From contig CM059973.1 in assembly GCA_030490835.1 (NCBI GenBank), positions 87,503,641 to 87,567,640 of the forward strand: DNA of 64,000 bases, in the 5' to 3' direction. Every line of letters begins with the position of its first letter. The first letter of the stretch is position 1. The stretch comes from Annona cherimola. Lineage: Eukaryota > Streptophyta > Magnoliopsida > Magnoliales > Annonaceae. The translations under genes were made by a program, and so were the position numbers. Positions 11,641 to 25,119 of the stretch are shown one piece after another. The notes beneath the pieces were generated by a model, which searched no databases, was not told where the DNA came from, and saw only the letters and a list, made by a program, of their open reading frames with translations.

Positions 11641-11805
11641 GCAAAAAAAAAAAAAAAAAATCAAAAATATAAAAGAAGGCAGTGCATTCGATGCACCGGA
11701 TTGGGACTCGCTTTTTGTTGGAGGTATTAAACAGAGCAATGGCTGTCGGCCATGGCCCAGTGGTTATGACAGTTCGTATAATCGTACTTAACCTCAAAAG
11801 AAATT

Positions 11806-11808
<3 letters not shown>

Positions 11809-11875
<67 letters not shown>
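11809..11875. repeat. (GA)n microsatellite
   Basis: About 33 uninterrupted GA dinucleotides. It lies about 1.6 kb upstream of the HIPP gene in intergenic DNA. Confidence 0.98.
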
Positions 11876-11878
<3 letters not shown>

Positions 11879-12448
11879 TGATTCTTCGTTGACCTAAGCT
11901 ATGATCAGGTGCATGCGCTTAATACTGAAAGGTTTAGATGTCGAAATCGCACGCAACTTGTACAGGTTGGCTTCCACCTGGTTAGTGAGAGAATCTGGAA
12001 CGTCACCATAATTACAATAAAACTAATGGGGTAATCTGATCTGAGACTGCCAAGTGACAAATCAAACGGCTTAGATATTTTTGGGCCACGCGTAAGTCAA
12101 TTCTTTTTGTCAAGACATAATAGGCATCTGCTTCTCTGGATTTTCGCTTAATTAATAAAGGTGGCAAGTACCCCAAATACACATTATTTTTCTTTCTTCA
12201 AACGCATCACATCCTCTGAGTTGTCACGTCTTAAAATCGAAATAATAATACATGTCAAGGTTCACGATCGGCGAAGAAGTTCATGCACGGCGTTCACCCT
12301 TTTTTTTTTTTTGATGAAATGGGTTGCCTCCTCTCTACGGGCAGCAATATGCTGGAAGCAGAGGAGTACCCCGAAAAATCATTAATTCAAAAACTATTGA
12401 ATGTCTTCACAGGATGCTTCCAAAATACAATTGGAGAAATTATCCTAT

Positions 12449-12733
12449 AACATTAGCAAGAGCAAATTTGACTAAGCTATGAGCTACTTAGTTGCCCAGC
12501 TGGGACACATGAACAAAGTAACAATGACAAAACTCTCTTGACGTATTTTTGATAGTATTTACCATGCAGTCAACTTTTGATCGAATCTGATCTGTGTTTG
12601 TGAGCCAGCTTATAAGGATAAGAGAGTTACTTTCTCCATGGATCATAGAATAATTAAGCTCCCTTACCCAAGAAATCCCAAGCAGCATGGCATATACCTC
12701 CAACCATAAAGGATCACACTTCATGGCTTTCAC
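12449..12733 (-). pseudogene. RNase H-like domain remnant (retroelement type)
   Basis: The minus-strand frame carries AMLLGISWVRELNY then MIHGESNSLILI, which resembles the plant RNase H-like (RVT_3) pattern with an alpha-helix followed by an acidic ESDS-type residue. After QLGN there is an in-frame TAA and then VAHSLVKFALA, which corresponds to the usual N-RVAH-LAK-A segment with the Arg codon replaced by a stop. Only about 90 codons remain and there is no start or upstream RT. I read it as a decayed retroelement or RNase H-like gene fragment. Confidence 0.6.
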
Positions 12734-13434
12734 CCTTAACGCTTCCTTTGGCCTGCCAGTTGAATTGAGTAGAGCGGTAATGAAGAACCAATTTCAATTT
12801 GTCTCTCTCACCCGTACTTTTAATAGGCTATTTTATTTCATCTATCCTGACTACTTTTTTAAAACAAAGGGTTAAACTATGTTTCAGTCTTAGACAGTGC
12901 GGCCAAACAAAATCAAAATCATTTAGTTACTTATTCGAGATCATACTTGCCCGTTCATTTCATCTTGATTCTATTTTGGCCCCGGCTTATCTTATATAAA
13001 TCTACCAAACGGACGACATATGTCATGCATGCCGTCGCAGCATAGTCATGGAATAAAAATGCCGTGCCATGTTGGGAGCCAATGTCAATGGGAAATTTTC
13101 AAACAAGACTTGGGCATTGGAAGTAGCCCCACGGCAATTTATTAAAGAATGACTGCCATCTCCCCCCCATAGATCTATCTAAACGCCGGTGAGATTTTCT
13201 CATAATAAAAACATCCACCAGCATAAGATGACAATGACAAAAGAGAGGGCGGGCGGCCAGCTTTGTCGATCGTTGAAAGACATGGCCACAACAGCTTCCA
13301 AAGGGAAGGTGAACAACCCAAAGATGTTTTAAAAGAGCTTTGGCGTTGAACACCTCCAAACTATCGTCCATCTAGCTAGCAATGAAGAACGGCCATTTGA
13401 ATTTGCTTTGAGGAAAGAGAAAGAGATCATCTCC

Positions 13435-14086
13435 ATGGTGCAAAGGACAGTGCTCAAGGTTGATCTTTCATGCGAAAAATGCAAGAGGAAGGTGCTGAAG
13501 GCTGTTTCGGGTCTACAAGGTAACTTAACTAAGATCAAACAAGTGTGAGTCTTTTTTTTTTTTTTTTCCTGAAATCAAGTGTGAGGTGCTTTTGGTTGCG
13601 TGAACATCTTGCATTTTACTCATGTATTAGCTTATGAGCGGGACCTTAATTTGGGTGGATTGATGACCTTACAACCCATTGATTGAATCATCCCTCCAGA
13701 TTTTGTTTATTGCTTGCACTCCTGTTGTTCATTAGCAATATCAAAAAGCTTATTTAATTTTGTGTGCAGGTGTTGACAAAATCGAGTTGGATGGTGCAAA
13801 GGGAACCGTGACTATAACTGGAAATGCAGACCCACTTGAGATAATCACCAGGACCAGGAAGACAGGGAAATTCATAGAAGTTGTTAGCATCGGCCCCCCA
13901 CCTGCTCCCCCCAAGGATGGTGGGGGTGGCCAAAAGAAACCAGAGTCGGATAAGAAACCTCAGACAGAGCAAAAGGCCCAGGCTCAGCTTCCTCCTTTTC
14001 ACGTACCCATGTACTGCCCTGTCTGTGACCATATGCGTACCCACATGGAAACTTATGATGCTCCTGCATCCTGCTCCATACTCTGA
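13435..14086 (+). CDS. HIPP: Heavy metal-associated isoprenylated plant protein
   Basis: HIPPs are small plant metallochaperones that bind metals through an HMA domain and attach to membranes by a prenyl group. Two exons, 13435-13519 and 13770-14086, are joined by a GT-AG intron with frame kept (the split codon gives Gly29), giving 133 residues. The HMA domain covers about residues 3-66 with the metal-binding CxxC in LSCEKC near residues 13-16. A Pro/Lys/Gln-rich linker follows from about residue 72, then YCPVCDHM with a second CxxC near the C-terminus, and the protein ends CSIL, a CaaX box whose final Leu favours geranylgeranylation. The first in-frame ATG after an upstream stop was chosen. 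The protein is shorter than most HIPPs, but complete. The gene stands alone between repeats. Confidence 0.88.
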
Positions 14087-15109
14087 AATGTAGGACCCAA
14101 GGTTAAAAATTTCTATTTTGGAGTGTAAATTTTTTTTAATATTTTGTTGAATTTTGTTTTATTTTATTTTGTTTTTTGAAGCCTCTTGTTCATGACCTGT
14201 TCTCAGTCGCACAAAATTTCCACGGATTTGTCCTCGTTTTATCAACATCGCCACATGATTTTAATGATGAAGTATTATTTTGGGGTGATGTAGAAAATGG
14301 CCAAAAATTCAATAAGTGTCATTTTCTCACCAACTTCTCCGATGAATCATTGACGTTTCCTTCTCTTGCCGCCAAAGCCATCAGCACTTGTTCATCTACA
14401 TCAGAAGGGTAAATTTGCCAATTGTCAGCAATAATGTACTTTCATATTTTATTTTTTATGAAAAAATCTTTTGCCTCGGGAAAATATTTGATATGTTTTA
14501 GTGTATTGTTTTAGCAAGATAACAATACAATAAAAATCGATGGCTAAATTGAGGGATCTATACGCCTGTTCACAGCTATGCAATGGGAATGACGTGAGGA
14601 TAAAATAGAACTTAATATTTCCAAAAACACTTCTGTCTTTTCTAAAAAATAATAATCTATTTTTCATTTTCTATATAAAAAATTTTAAATTCTTATGCAA
14701 CTTTTCTTATTTTTAACGCATAACAATGCTTTTTTCACTGCACATCATTATCCTATCCGAGTCCCGAGCAGGTTGATTTACAATCCATTCGTTTAAAATA
14801 ATTTTTTTTAAATATATAGAATGACTTCTAAAATCTATTTATGATTTTTCTGGCATTCTTGCAAGTTTCAAAAGACGTGAAATATCGGTGGTAACAACCG
14901 ATCGTCTTAGTTAATCTATATATGTCTATACTCCCTAACAGAAACACGGAAAAATTTCGCTAAAGATTCAACATTTTCAGAAAAATGAAACTTCTATTTT
15001 CGATCTTGTGCGGCCGGACGTTCTGCGCAGCAAACATTTTTTTTAAAATGTTTTATAAACAAGCGGGCTCCCCGAGACAAATCTCATTTATATCAAACTT
15101 ATATCGTTA
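14087..15109. other. 3' flank of HIPP and intergenic DNA
   Basis: No second gene is supported. An open frame at 14176-14412 (78 codons) directly follows the HIPP stop and resembles no family I know. It is probably 3' UTR or chance. The remainder is AT-rich without clear repeats. Confidence 0.5.
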
Positions 15110-15368
15110 ACTATTGCAACATAAAATTTTTGTGTGAAAGTTTTTTAATATAAAAACTTTTGAATTTAATAAAAATTATGTAATATGATAGGAATAATGA
15201 TAAAAAGTAAAGAGAATAAAATTAAAATATTTAGAATAATTATGCAGAAATGATTTAAAAGTACAGTTGTTGCATAGAAAGATATGACAAAAATAATTAA
15301 AAATAAGATAATTATAAAAAGTAAAAAATTTTAACTTAACATTTTTTGTTATTGTCAAACACACTCCT
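15110..15368 (-). mobile_element. Degenerate Tourist-like MITE
   Basis: The internal order ATAGGAATAATGAT, AAAGAGAATAAA, AAAAATAATTAAAAATAAG and ACATTTTTTGTTATTGTC follows the copy at 6583-6872. The right end is CAAACACACTCC followed by TAA. The left inverted end is unrecognisable, so this is an old copy. Confidence 0.65.
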
Positions 15369-15440
15369 AATTAGAAAATAAATTAGAGTATAATTAACAT
15401 AAATAATGTGAAAATTTTAAAAGAAAACAAGTACAGCTGG

Positions 15441-15611
15441 CAAACTGCCTTTCAATTCTAGAATTCCAGATATTTTGACCCTTGAAATGATATTCATATC
15501 TGGCCAGGCCAAATGGCAAACTGCCTTTCAATTCTAGAATTCCAGATATTTTGACCCTTGAAATGATATTCATATCTGGCCAGGCCAAATGGCAAACTGC
15601 CTTTCAATTCT
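15441..15611. repeat. 76-bp tandem repeat, 2.25 copies
   Basis: Units begin at 15441, 15517 and 15593 with CAAACTGCCTTTCAATTC. The first two appear identical over 76 bp and the third stops after about 19 bp. The identity suggests a recent duplication. The open frames that span it are periodic artefacts. Confidence 0.95.
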
Positions 15612-16738
15612 TAATTATCGCAGAGTCAACTCGGTTTTCTGTCAAATTGAGCTCAGCAACAACACTAGGCATTTACAAAATTTCATCATGTAAACCTCAG
15701 GGTAACATGAAGAATACTAAATTATTACCTAAGTCAAATTACTTGAAAATATTTTTAATATAAATTTTATGAACACAAAAAAATTATGTGTTATCGCAAC
15801 CCTTTTGAAAATGAATTTTTTTCATGAAATCAAATTGCCATCATTCTTCTTATAAAAAAAAATGCCATCAGTCTTAATAAAAACCACTATTGGTTTCTTT
15901 TCCTATATTTTTGTAATCGTGTGATTTTTATATAATTGCTAATTTTGATATTATAAAGATGCCCAAGAGACAAATATTGTTCGAATATTTCTTTTATTAT
16001 TATTTTGACTTTTCTCAAATATACCTATTATGTTTGACCTTAATCTCGAATATGCATACTACGTTTTCAAAAGCTCAGATATACCAACTACATTTGTCGT
16101 TAATTTCAAAAATGCTCATTTCATTAAAAACTGTTAGTTAAATTTTTGTAAATGCTCAAAATACTTATTTTATAAAATAATAAAAGATGTAATAAAATAG
16201 AAAGAAAATAAAATTATAGTTTTTCAGATTTAGAGCTCATGTATAACTAGGGCATTGGTGAATTATGATATTCGAAACTTTAATTATGACTAAAATTTGA
16301 TGAGTGTATTAGTAACTTTACATATTAATTAATGATTTTAACTTATAGATTAGGTGTTTTTGAAATTAACTGTAAACATAGTTAGTATATTTAAAAATTT
16401 GAAAATATAATAAATATATTTGAAATTTTGGTTAAAAGTTGTTGTATATCAGGGGAAAAAGTTTTTTATGATCACGCTTCTAAGCGAGAGACACAAGTCC
16501 GCCCTACGGTGGAGAAAGAGACGCTTAAAGGCCCCGGTGGTAGATCATTTTTCTGTTAATCCTCTTTTTTTTGGAAAAGAAAAATTATTCTGTGTAATTT
16601 CTCATTTCTGGTAGCGCATTCACGACAAGGCACAGAAAAATAGGATCATGCGAATGGAAAGAAAACTGCTGTCCACGGTACCCCGCTCTGTTGGCGAGGT
16701 GGCTCTCTGTTTTCGGCGCAGCAGCAGAAAAATCGAAA
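15612..16738. other. Intergenic DNA upstream of the Tm-1-like gene
   Basis: AT-rich to about 16440, then more balanced base composition through the probable promoter and 5' UTR. No separate gene and no confident core promoter was identified. Confidence 0.5.
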
Positions 16739-19700
16739 ATGTCGGAAGGTGCAGAAATCCACCGAGTCTTCTGTATCGGAACAGTCGACTCGAAGTCGGA
16801 CGAGCTGCTCTACCTCGCTACTTCCATACGAAGCGATCTCCGCCGTTTTTCCGTTACCGATTCTATTCCCGCGAAGGTCTGCTCCCAATGCTTGTTACAG
16901 CATGCATTTTTTTTTTCTTTTTCCTCTTTCCTAGGCAAAATCCAAATGCAAATGCAATGCCCGTTATAAAAAATTTTACTTCCTTTTCTTCTTTCAGTTT
17001 GTCATTGTTCCACTAACTTGTGGTTAATTCGAATTACTTGCCGGGACTACAAGATGTCAAACGAGTAGGCCATTGGTTCTTTTGGCCTCGATCCTGAAAA
17101 ATACACCAAATTGGGGTACTTTGACTATTGGGCATCTGCCCAGCTTATAGTACCGCATCAGCGTCTGCTGAATGATTTGGATGGCGTACAGCATAAAGAT
17201 CATATTCATGGGTGCTTGAAACAGATGGTACTAGAGCTTTTGTTGGGCATGGTTTTCTGGGTTTGGCCTCTGGAAAGAGGCAGGTTCCCACGTGTGTGGG
17301 ATTGGTGGATCCTATGGCAGAAAAAGTAACCTTTTTGACACTGTAATGGTATCTTTTGGGTCCATAGACCTTTCTTGTTAAGGCACATGATACGCGATTA
17401 TTTCAAATACAGTTTGGATAAAATGGGATTATTGAGGTTGAACTGGCTAAAGGCCATGGCTTGACATTAGAATCATTTTTAGCCATGAACATGATCCTTG
17501 CCGGGAATTGAAACTTTGGGCTGGTTAGTTGACCATAGCAATATATCTGTCTCCAAATATGATATCTATACTTATGATTAGTATGCTTATTCCATACCAG
17601 TACATTCTCTACTAACTTATATTTCTTTATCTTTGTTATTTGTGTGTTCTAAATAACAATAACAGGTAGAAGTAACCGTTGTAGATGTTTCTGCTGGTAA
17701 GAAGGAAACTGAGAGCTTTGGAGATTTTCCTTTCGTGTCAAGGAAAAAGATTTTTTCCTACCTTCTGGAGGCAGGTGAACTGTCCTCATCCAGGGTTCCA
17801 GATGACAGGGGTGAAGCAGTTGCAGTGATGAGTAAAGCACTTGACTATTTCCTTAGGAAAGCTTCTACAGATGGAAATCTTTTCGGAGCTATCGGCATTG
17901 GTGGCAGTGGCGGAACATCTCTAATTGCTTCTGCTCTAAGATCTCTGCCAATTGGAGTTCCTAAGGTCATTGTATCAACTATGGCTAGTGGTCAAACTCA
18001 GTCATTTATTGGGACATCCGATATGGTATTGTTTCCATCAGTGGTGGATGTTTGTGGGATTAACAGTGTGAGCCGGACCATCTTCTCAAATGCCGCAGCT
18101 GCTTTTGTTGGCATGGTTATTGGTAGATTATTGGGACTCCGTGATTCTCATAAGACACCTAAATTGAATACAGTTGGCATGACTATGTTTGGAGTTACAA
18201 CTGCATGTGTGAATGCTGTGAAAGAAAGATTGATGAAAGAAGGTTATGAGACACTTGTTTTCCATGCTACTGGTGTTGGAGGCAAGGCTATGGAAGATCT
18301 TGTCAGAGAGGGATTCATCCAGGTATTCTTTTGTTCTCCTAACTTTTCTGCGCTTGAGAGTTTGGACCCTAGAGAACTACATATTTTATCTATTAGAACA
18401 CTGTAAAGTTATGACGCTCTTAGCCATGCTTGTGGTAATCACAAACATGAAGAAGTACCGTGAGAAAGCAAGAGAACTACATCTTTTATCTATTAGAACA
18501 CTGTAAGGTTATGATGCTCTGTGGGAGTTCATGAATTATCATGTTGGCCATGTTTGTGTAATCACAAACATGAGGAAGTACTATGAGAAAGCATGAATAT
18601 AAACTAGTAGTGTCATAAAGTTAATAACCAATAGCTATTTTTGGTCATTTTTGAACCTTCTGAGTACCTTTTTTTTTTTTGACATTCCTAAAATTTCAAG
18701 AACAATGTGCTTGTCAAAGTGGTTTCAATATCAAGTTAGCCTACGCCCTGCTATTGGTGATCTTGTCACTGGGTAGAATTGTTCTCTGGGCCACTATATG
18801 GTGAGCTTGGGGCTAAAGACTTAGTGTTTGGTCATATGCACCAATGTTATTGCAAGTTTCGCGAATGATTGTGGTTCACTCTTCTTTCTTTGTTTAATCT
18901 GCATTTTCTAGCTCATCAATCTGCCATTTTGCTTTCTGAAATGACTATTTCCATGGTGCCTGCTGCATGCTAATTCACTTTGTTGCCCTTGCCTTCATCT
19001 GTCAAATTAGATGATCAATTACCATCCATCCAGTGTATATGTCATGGCTGGCTATAAATAAATTTGCAGAGCCACTTGAAGATGTATCCCAAGTGATCTT
19101 ATCAGCTACAATGAAAGGTGTTATGGCATTTCCTTTTGGTTTAAAATGTTATCATTCATGTTTAAAGATGTAGCGAAATGTTATTGCTAACTGACACTGA
19201 TCATTCATGATTATAGATGTAGTGAAAGTTCAATGCTGGCTGCCACTTATCATTTGTGATTAAAGTGTAGTGGAAATTCAATGCTGGCTGTGAGTATAAT
19301 AATGCAATCCTCCCTGGGCATGAAAATCATGTTGGCACAACGCTAATATATAGTCTGATTCACCATCTAAGAATTATCCAGATGATGGTTCAATGGACAA
19401 TTTTATGGTTTGATTCTATTTACTTGAGAAATATATACTTATTCTCTTTTGTACTATAGCCCATGCTTTCTTTTGTTTAGTAATTTTACTGATTGAGCAG
19501 CTTACTACCACCCTCCAATTTCAAGTATTTTGTTCTAGTAGAAAGGCTAATTCATACTCCTGTAGCTGAGATCAAAATCAGCTACTGATTTGAAATTGTA
19601 ACCAGACCACTACGATGATTTGCTTTTGATCAATTCTTAATTAGGCATGTAGCTGTTTTTTGAGATTTGATTTAATCATTTTACTTTTCTGTGATATTGT

Positions 19701-22700
19701 GTAGGGGATTTTGGATATCACAACAACAGAGGTTGCTGATCATATAGTTGGAGGTGTCTTGGCTTGCGACAACTCACGCTTTGATGCCATTATAGAAAAA
19801 GAAGTACCATTTGTCCTCAGTGTAGGGGCCTTGGATATGGTGAACTTTGGAGCTATAGATACAATACCTTCTGGGTTTAAGAACAGAAAAATACACATAC
19901 ATAATTCCTCGGTGCAGAACTCCCTCTTATTCTCATTCGGTGTCCTTCTATTCCTACCTAGAGTTTTTGTTTTCATAAGCTCATTGATTGATTTGTGGCT
20001 TGGCCAAGGAAACTCTGTTCTTTATAACACTATAGATTTGAAGTCTCTGGATTTGAAAACCTGGGAAATAATTTGAGCGAAATATTGAATTTTGTTGACA
20101 AAATTAGTGAATACAGATAAGATAGATGGTCCTTTTTCATGATTGGTAATACAGGTTTGAATGTGGAGAAGTAGAATTGCTAGAGATATGTAGTTGTTAC
20201 ATCAATTGAAGTTTTAAAACTGCATCTGATGTCCCTCGTACCAAAGCACCACTAGCGTCCACCTTTTTGCTAATTTGCTTTTGTTCCAGGGAGCACTTTT
20301 GTATTTAGATGGAATCAGAATATTTCTGTCACCAGTTACTGGTTTGTTTGGATTTAAGCAATACATGTCATTGCCTGTGCCATGCAATGGTTTACTTCTT
20401 TTTTTTTTTTTTTTTAAATGCAACTGTTTACTTGATTTAATTCTTTTCTGCATTTTTTATTGATTGTTTATGCAGCTAAGATAAAAGATCTAGTAAATTG
20501 TAGAAAGGTGTGTTACATTTATGATTGGTAGTCAGTCATATGATGTTAACTGACTAGAGGATGTAGTCATCCACTTGATGCAATAGTCTGAGTGAAAAAA
20601 AAAAAAATTATTGGTGAAAAAGGATTGCTTCCAACTCACGAAATATAAATTAAGTAATGTCTTATAGCTATTTTCAACTTGGTATTCAAAAATGATCAAG
20701 TAATTACTGGAAATTAATGTCATCAATTCCTTTGCTCATAGGATAGCTTGTTGACATCAATTTACTTGTTGTCCTCAATCTAAACTGGACTTTTTATTGA
20801 TGGGATTATCTTGTTGCGTCTTCATTGTAAAATATATGGGTTCTAGAAATAAATATCATTTATATGGACATAAGAGGTCAATCATTGCAGGTCTCACTCA
20901 TGCGAACAACTGCTGAGGAAAACAAAAAATTTGCTGCATTTATAGCTGGCAAACTTAATAAGTCATCATCAAAAGTTTGTATCTGCCTTCCTCAGAAAGG
21001 TGTCTCTGCTTTGGATGCACCAGGAATGCCTTTTTATGATCCTAAATCAACAGGTTCCCTTATTGATGAGTTGGAGAAGCTTATTGAAAAAACTGAAGAT
21101 CGGCAGGTACATACTGTTAACTTCAACATTTTGTGTTACCATTATTTCCTGTTTATGGGTTTGTTGGTATGTCTGTACCATATCTAATGGTGACAAGGCT
21201 CAATTCATATAATGTTATATTAACTCTGCAACTTGATTTTAGACTTCCCCTCAAGCTCATTGACAGTCCATTGTTGAAATTTTGAATAATAGTAGGTCCT
21301 TGTGTTTAGGAAGATGACCAAAAGTAGAAATAACTTTAGGAAAGTGCTATATGTGTTTGATATTTATCCTCTACATTCACATGCATTTCACATGAGTGGT
21401 TGAGATTCAATATAAAAGATGTGGCAGCCTTGGTCCTTTCGCATGCATCTGGCACATTCCAGATTGTATGGATTATTAATTTCCTGTGGCTGTTTTAATA
21501 GGTGAAATTACTCCCCTATCACATCAATGATCCCAAATTTGCAGATGAACTTGCTGATGCATTTTTGGAGATGAATGCAATCCCTAAGAATACAATTACA
21601 AAGAAGAATGCTGTTCCTGAACCAAATCAAGGCCTTGAAAAAGCCATGACGACAGAGGGCAATTTTATGGATAATAAACTTGTTTCGTACAGACCAGCTG
21701 ATTTTCCCAACGCTAGACCAGGTCTTTCTCTTTCTTCATGCATTGTGAATTTTCTCTTTTCATTTAAGATGCGTCTGTTTTGAGGTAAAAGAAGAGTAAA
21801 AGCACCATTTTGGTGAAAAATGGGGGTATAAGCAAATAAGCTGGTGGAAGATTTCTGTGCATAAAAAACTGGTTGATAAAATAGTGGAAGACTTGTGCAT
21901 AAAGAAGATGGTTGATAAAATAGTAGAAGATTTCTGTGCATAAAAAATCCTGCTGCTGTCATTTTGTGACGAGATAATCAAACAAATAAGAGCAGTGCTT
22001 ATTCATCAGCAAAAAAATTGGGGTTCTGCAGGCAGCAAATTACAAGGATTAGCATTTGCAGTAGTCATGATATAGGGAAGAATGATTCTTAACAAGGCAA
22101 TCCTTCTAATGGCAGCAATAGGTTTGATTAAGGCCGGACCCTCAGACATTATCTATTCATCTTGATATATGTTTCCTAACTGGCTGTAATTTCATGTTCA
22201 AGCTTTTGAAGCCATTACTTTTAAAATGCTTGAGGATGTGCTTATTGTTTAGATGTAACTGAACATTTCTTCTGTGTAGCTATTTGTTCTTAATAAATTC
22301 ATTGACTGATCAAGAAGGGAAAACTATTTTAGGATCTATTAGTCTGTCTTTATTTTGTGATATTTCGTGGATTGGTGCAATCCTTGAGCAGGCACAATGG
22401 CTATTGGAACAAACTAACATATCTTGTGGCACTTGTCATGACTTTTACACAGAAACCTTGCAAAGAACTCATGGAATATTGCAGAAATTGAAAGCACAAA
22501 TAAATAAAGGCATTCCTGTCATAGGAGCTGGTGCAGGGACAGGCATATCTGCCAAATTTGAGGAAGTAGGTGGTGTGGATCTCATAATCTTGTACAACTC
22601 AGGCCGCTTCCGAATGGCAGGAAGAGGCTCCTTGGCAGGTTTATTGCCTTTTGCGGATGCAAATGCCGTGGTACTTGATATGGCTAATGAAGTGTTGCCT

Positions 22701-25119
22701 GTAAGTTTCAACTCCTAAATTGTTGTAATAAAGATGCAACGAAAAACTTTTCTCTTCCCTAGAGAATTTGTTCAAAGTTCAAACTAGGGCTTTGATTGTA
22801 AACTTTACTGCCGAAGGTAAGAAATGTGTAGGTTTGTGAAATATGTTTAGGTTTGTGAAATATCTTCCTTTTATTTATTTATTTTGATTCTATAAATATC
22901 TTCCTTTTAAGCTATGTTTCTGTTAATTTTATTTTATCCATAAATTCTGAAGGAATGTGCAAGAAAGCACAAATTTCTTTTTGTCGAAAGATGAAATTTT
23001 GATCTTTTTTATTTATTTTTGAGAACGGATTGTTACATCTTTATGACCTTTCAAGATATCCAGGTAGTCAACAATGTACCAGTTCTTGCTGGTGTATGTG
23101 CAACAGATCCCTTCCGAAGGATGGACTACTTTCTGAAACAGGTGGAATCAGTTGGATTCTGTGGAGTGCAGAATTTTCCAACAGTTGGGCTGTTTGATGG
23201 AAACTTTCGCCAAAACCTAGAGGAAACAGGAATGGGATACAGGTGATCTCAATAAGCTTAACTTGGATTGTTAATTTGTTATTCCTACTTGTCCTTTTAT
23301 TTTAGCTCATTAGACTGATATCCTTTCTCGGTTTTACCCTTTTAAGTTTGGAGGTGGAGATGATCAGAAAAGCACATGATTTGGGTCTCTTGACAACTCC
23401 ATATGCTTTTAATGAAGATGAAGCTGCTGCCATGGCTCAAGCTGGTGCTGATATTGTAGTGGCACATATGGGGTTGACAACATCGGGATCAATTGGTGCC
23501 CAAACAGCTCTCACATTGGACGACAGTGTGGTTCGTGTGCAAGCTATTGCTGATGCTGCATTGCAGATCAATCCAAATATTATTTTGCTTTGCCATGGAG
23601 GTATTATCTCATGTTACCAATTGCTTTGGATTCATTTCTCACATGACAATCCACAAATGTGAGTAACATGGTTCTAGTATTTAGGATAAAATAACATTAA
23701 TTTGTTCTCTCTCAACTGTTATTAATTGGTGACTGAAAAGGTTATTTGCAAAATAGATCTCGTAAGTTTGCGTAATTGTGGATTAACATGTGTTTTGGGT
23801 ATTTGCAAAATAAATCCTCTACATGTCAAAATATTGTAAATCATGTGTTAACTGGCACCTAATGGAGAGTGAAGATTGGGGTCTAAAATCAAAGATAGAA
23901 AATCTCTGATTGTTAATTTTACATTAGTTGACAATGTCTACTTTGCAACTTGTAAAACTTATCCATTGTGCAAATACCCAAAATATATTTACTAATTTGC
24001 AATTTAGGCCCTGTTCTTAAAATGCAAGGGGCAGCCATCTAGGGGGGAATGGGAAAAAAATATTGGGAGACTCTATATCAAGTATGGGGTAGACTCTATA
24101 GCATTTGCACGAGTTAGGAGCACATTATTGCTGAAAACATTTGACGCTTAATGCTCTGAAAAGTCTCATGCTTTTCTTGATGTAGAAGTTGAGGACTATA
24201 AATATCTCAAATGTTTTGAGTCCTAGTCAACTCTAAAGGACTTGGTCTGTCATCATGAAGAGCAAGATCTCGTCTCCATCACCTCATGTACACACACACA
24301 CACACACAAAACCACCCAACAAAAAAACACCTTTTAACTGGTAACATCTTGATTTGCAGTAGAACCATCTCAGTGATTAATTATCAATCTGATTGTAAGT
24401 TTTGCTGATCTCCATGTAGACCATCTATGATGGCTCTTTGCAGAGATAGAAAATCAAATGCTAAACATTATGCAGATAATTGTGTCATGCAAAGTGGGGC
24501 CAATGATTAATTATTGATCTGATTTTACTCAGTCTTTTGCCTGGGGCATCAAGAAGTTTTGTGAAGAGATTTTAGATTTTCCAATTGACCACAAGAAAAT
24601 GAACTTTCGAGTGTCAAGAGGAAAAGGGCGAGAGAACATCCGCATCCAATTTGATTGTCCTTGAATCTCATCACTAGGATATTTGCATCCATAGCATATT
24701 TGGTACTGGGTTTCCATGGGAATCCATTTATTAAACCGATCAGATAACCGAACTGTTAATATGTAGGCATACTGAAAACCTTTGCAACCATAAAAACAGA
24801 CAAGCTTTGTTCTTGAACATTATTTTAATATCGTAGTTGGCATATGCTTCATTATATACTGTTGTGACTACTACTGTTGTTCAGTTGCTCACTGTAAGCG
24901 GAAAGGATTTTCTTAACTGCTTTTGTTGTTCAGCAGCCTGAAGATTATATTGTAATACAATTTTCAGGTCCCATATCTGGTCCCGGAGAAGCAAAGTTCA
25001 TACTGCAGAGAACTGATGGAGTCCATGGCTTCTATGGCGCATCAAGCATGGAGAGGCTGCCAGTTGAACAAGCAATAACTAATACAGTCAAGCAATACAA
25101 ATCAATTTACTTGAAATGA
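16739..25119 (+). CDS. Tm-1: Tm-1-like (UPF0261) two-domain protein
   Basis: This is a homologue of the tomato Tm-1 and Arabidopsis At5g66420 proteins. Tomato Tm-1 is known to bind tobamovirus replication proteins, but the normal cellular role is not established. Nine exons: 16739-16876, 17666-18322, 19705-19911, 20891-21106, 21502-21721, 22453-22700, 23064-23242, 23347-23600 and 24968-25119. All introns are GT-AG, every join keeps frame and the total is 756 residues, close to the family's roughly 754. Residues ~8-420 form the UPF0261 domain ([54 protein letters not shown]). Residues ~480-756 form the TIM-barrel domain ([54 protein letters not shown]). ATG at 16739 was chosen because the upstream open frame begins only with TTG. 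There are no disabling changes. Confidence 0.95.
18371..18592. repeat. Tandem duplication in an intron of the Tm-1-like gene
   Basis: Two units start AGAGAACTACAT at 18371 and 18471 and share TTTTATCTATTAGAACACTG and AATCACAAACATGA. The first is 100 bp, while the second carries an extra piece of about 20 bp. It lies just after the donor at 18323 and is spliced out. Confidence 0.85.
19170..19290. repeat. Short degenerate intronic repeat
   Basis: About three imperfect units of roughly 55-60 bp with GATGTAGTGAAAGTTCAATG or variants followed by GCTGGCTG and a TGATCATT-type stretch. Intronic, with no function suggested. Confidence 0.5.

Noticed and set aside
16691..16738. Upstream extension of the Tm-1-like frame (starting MARWLSVFG)
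   Set aside because: It begins with TTG, which plants rarely use. ATG at 16739 gives the expected family start.
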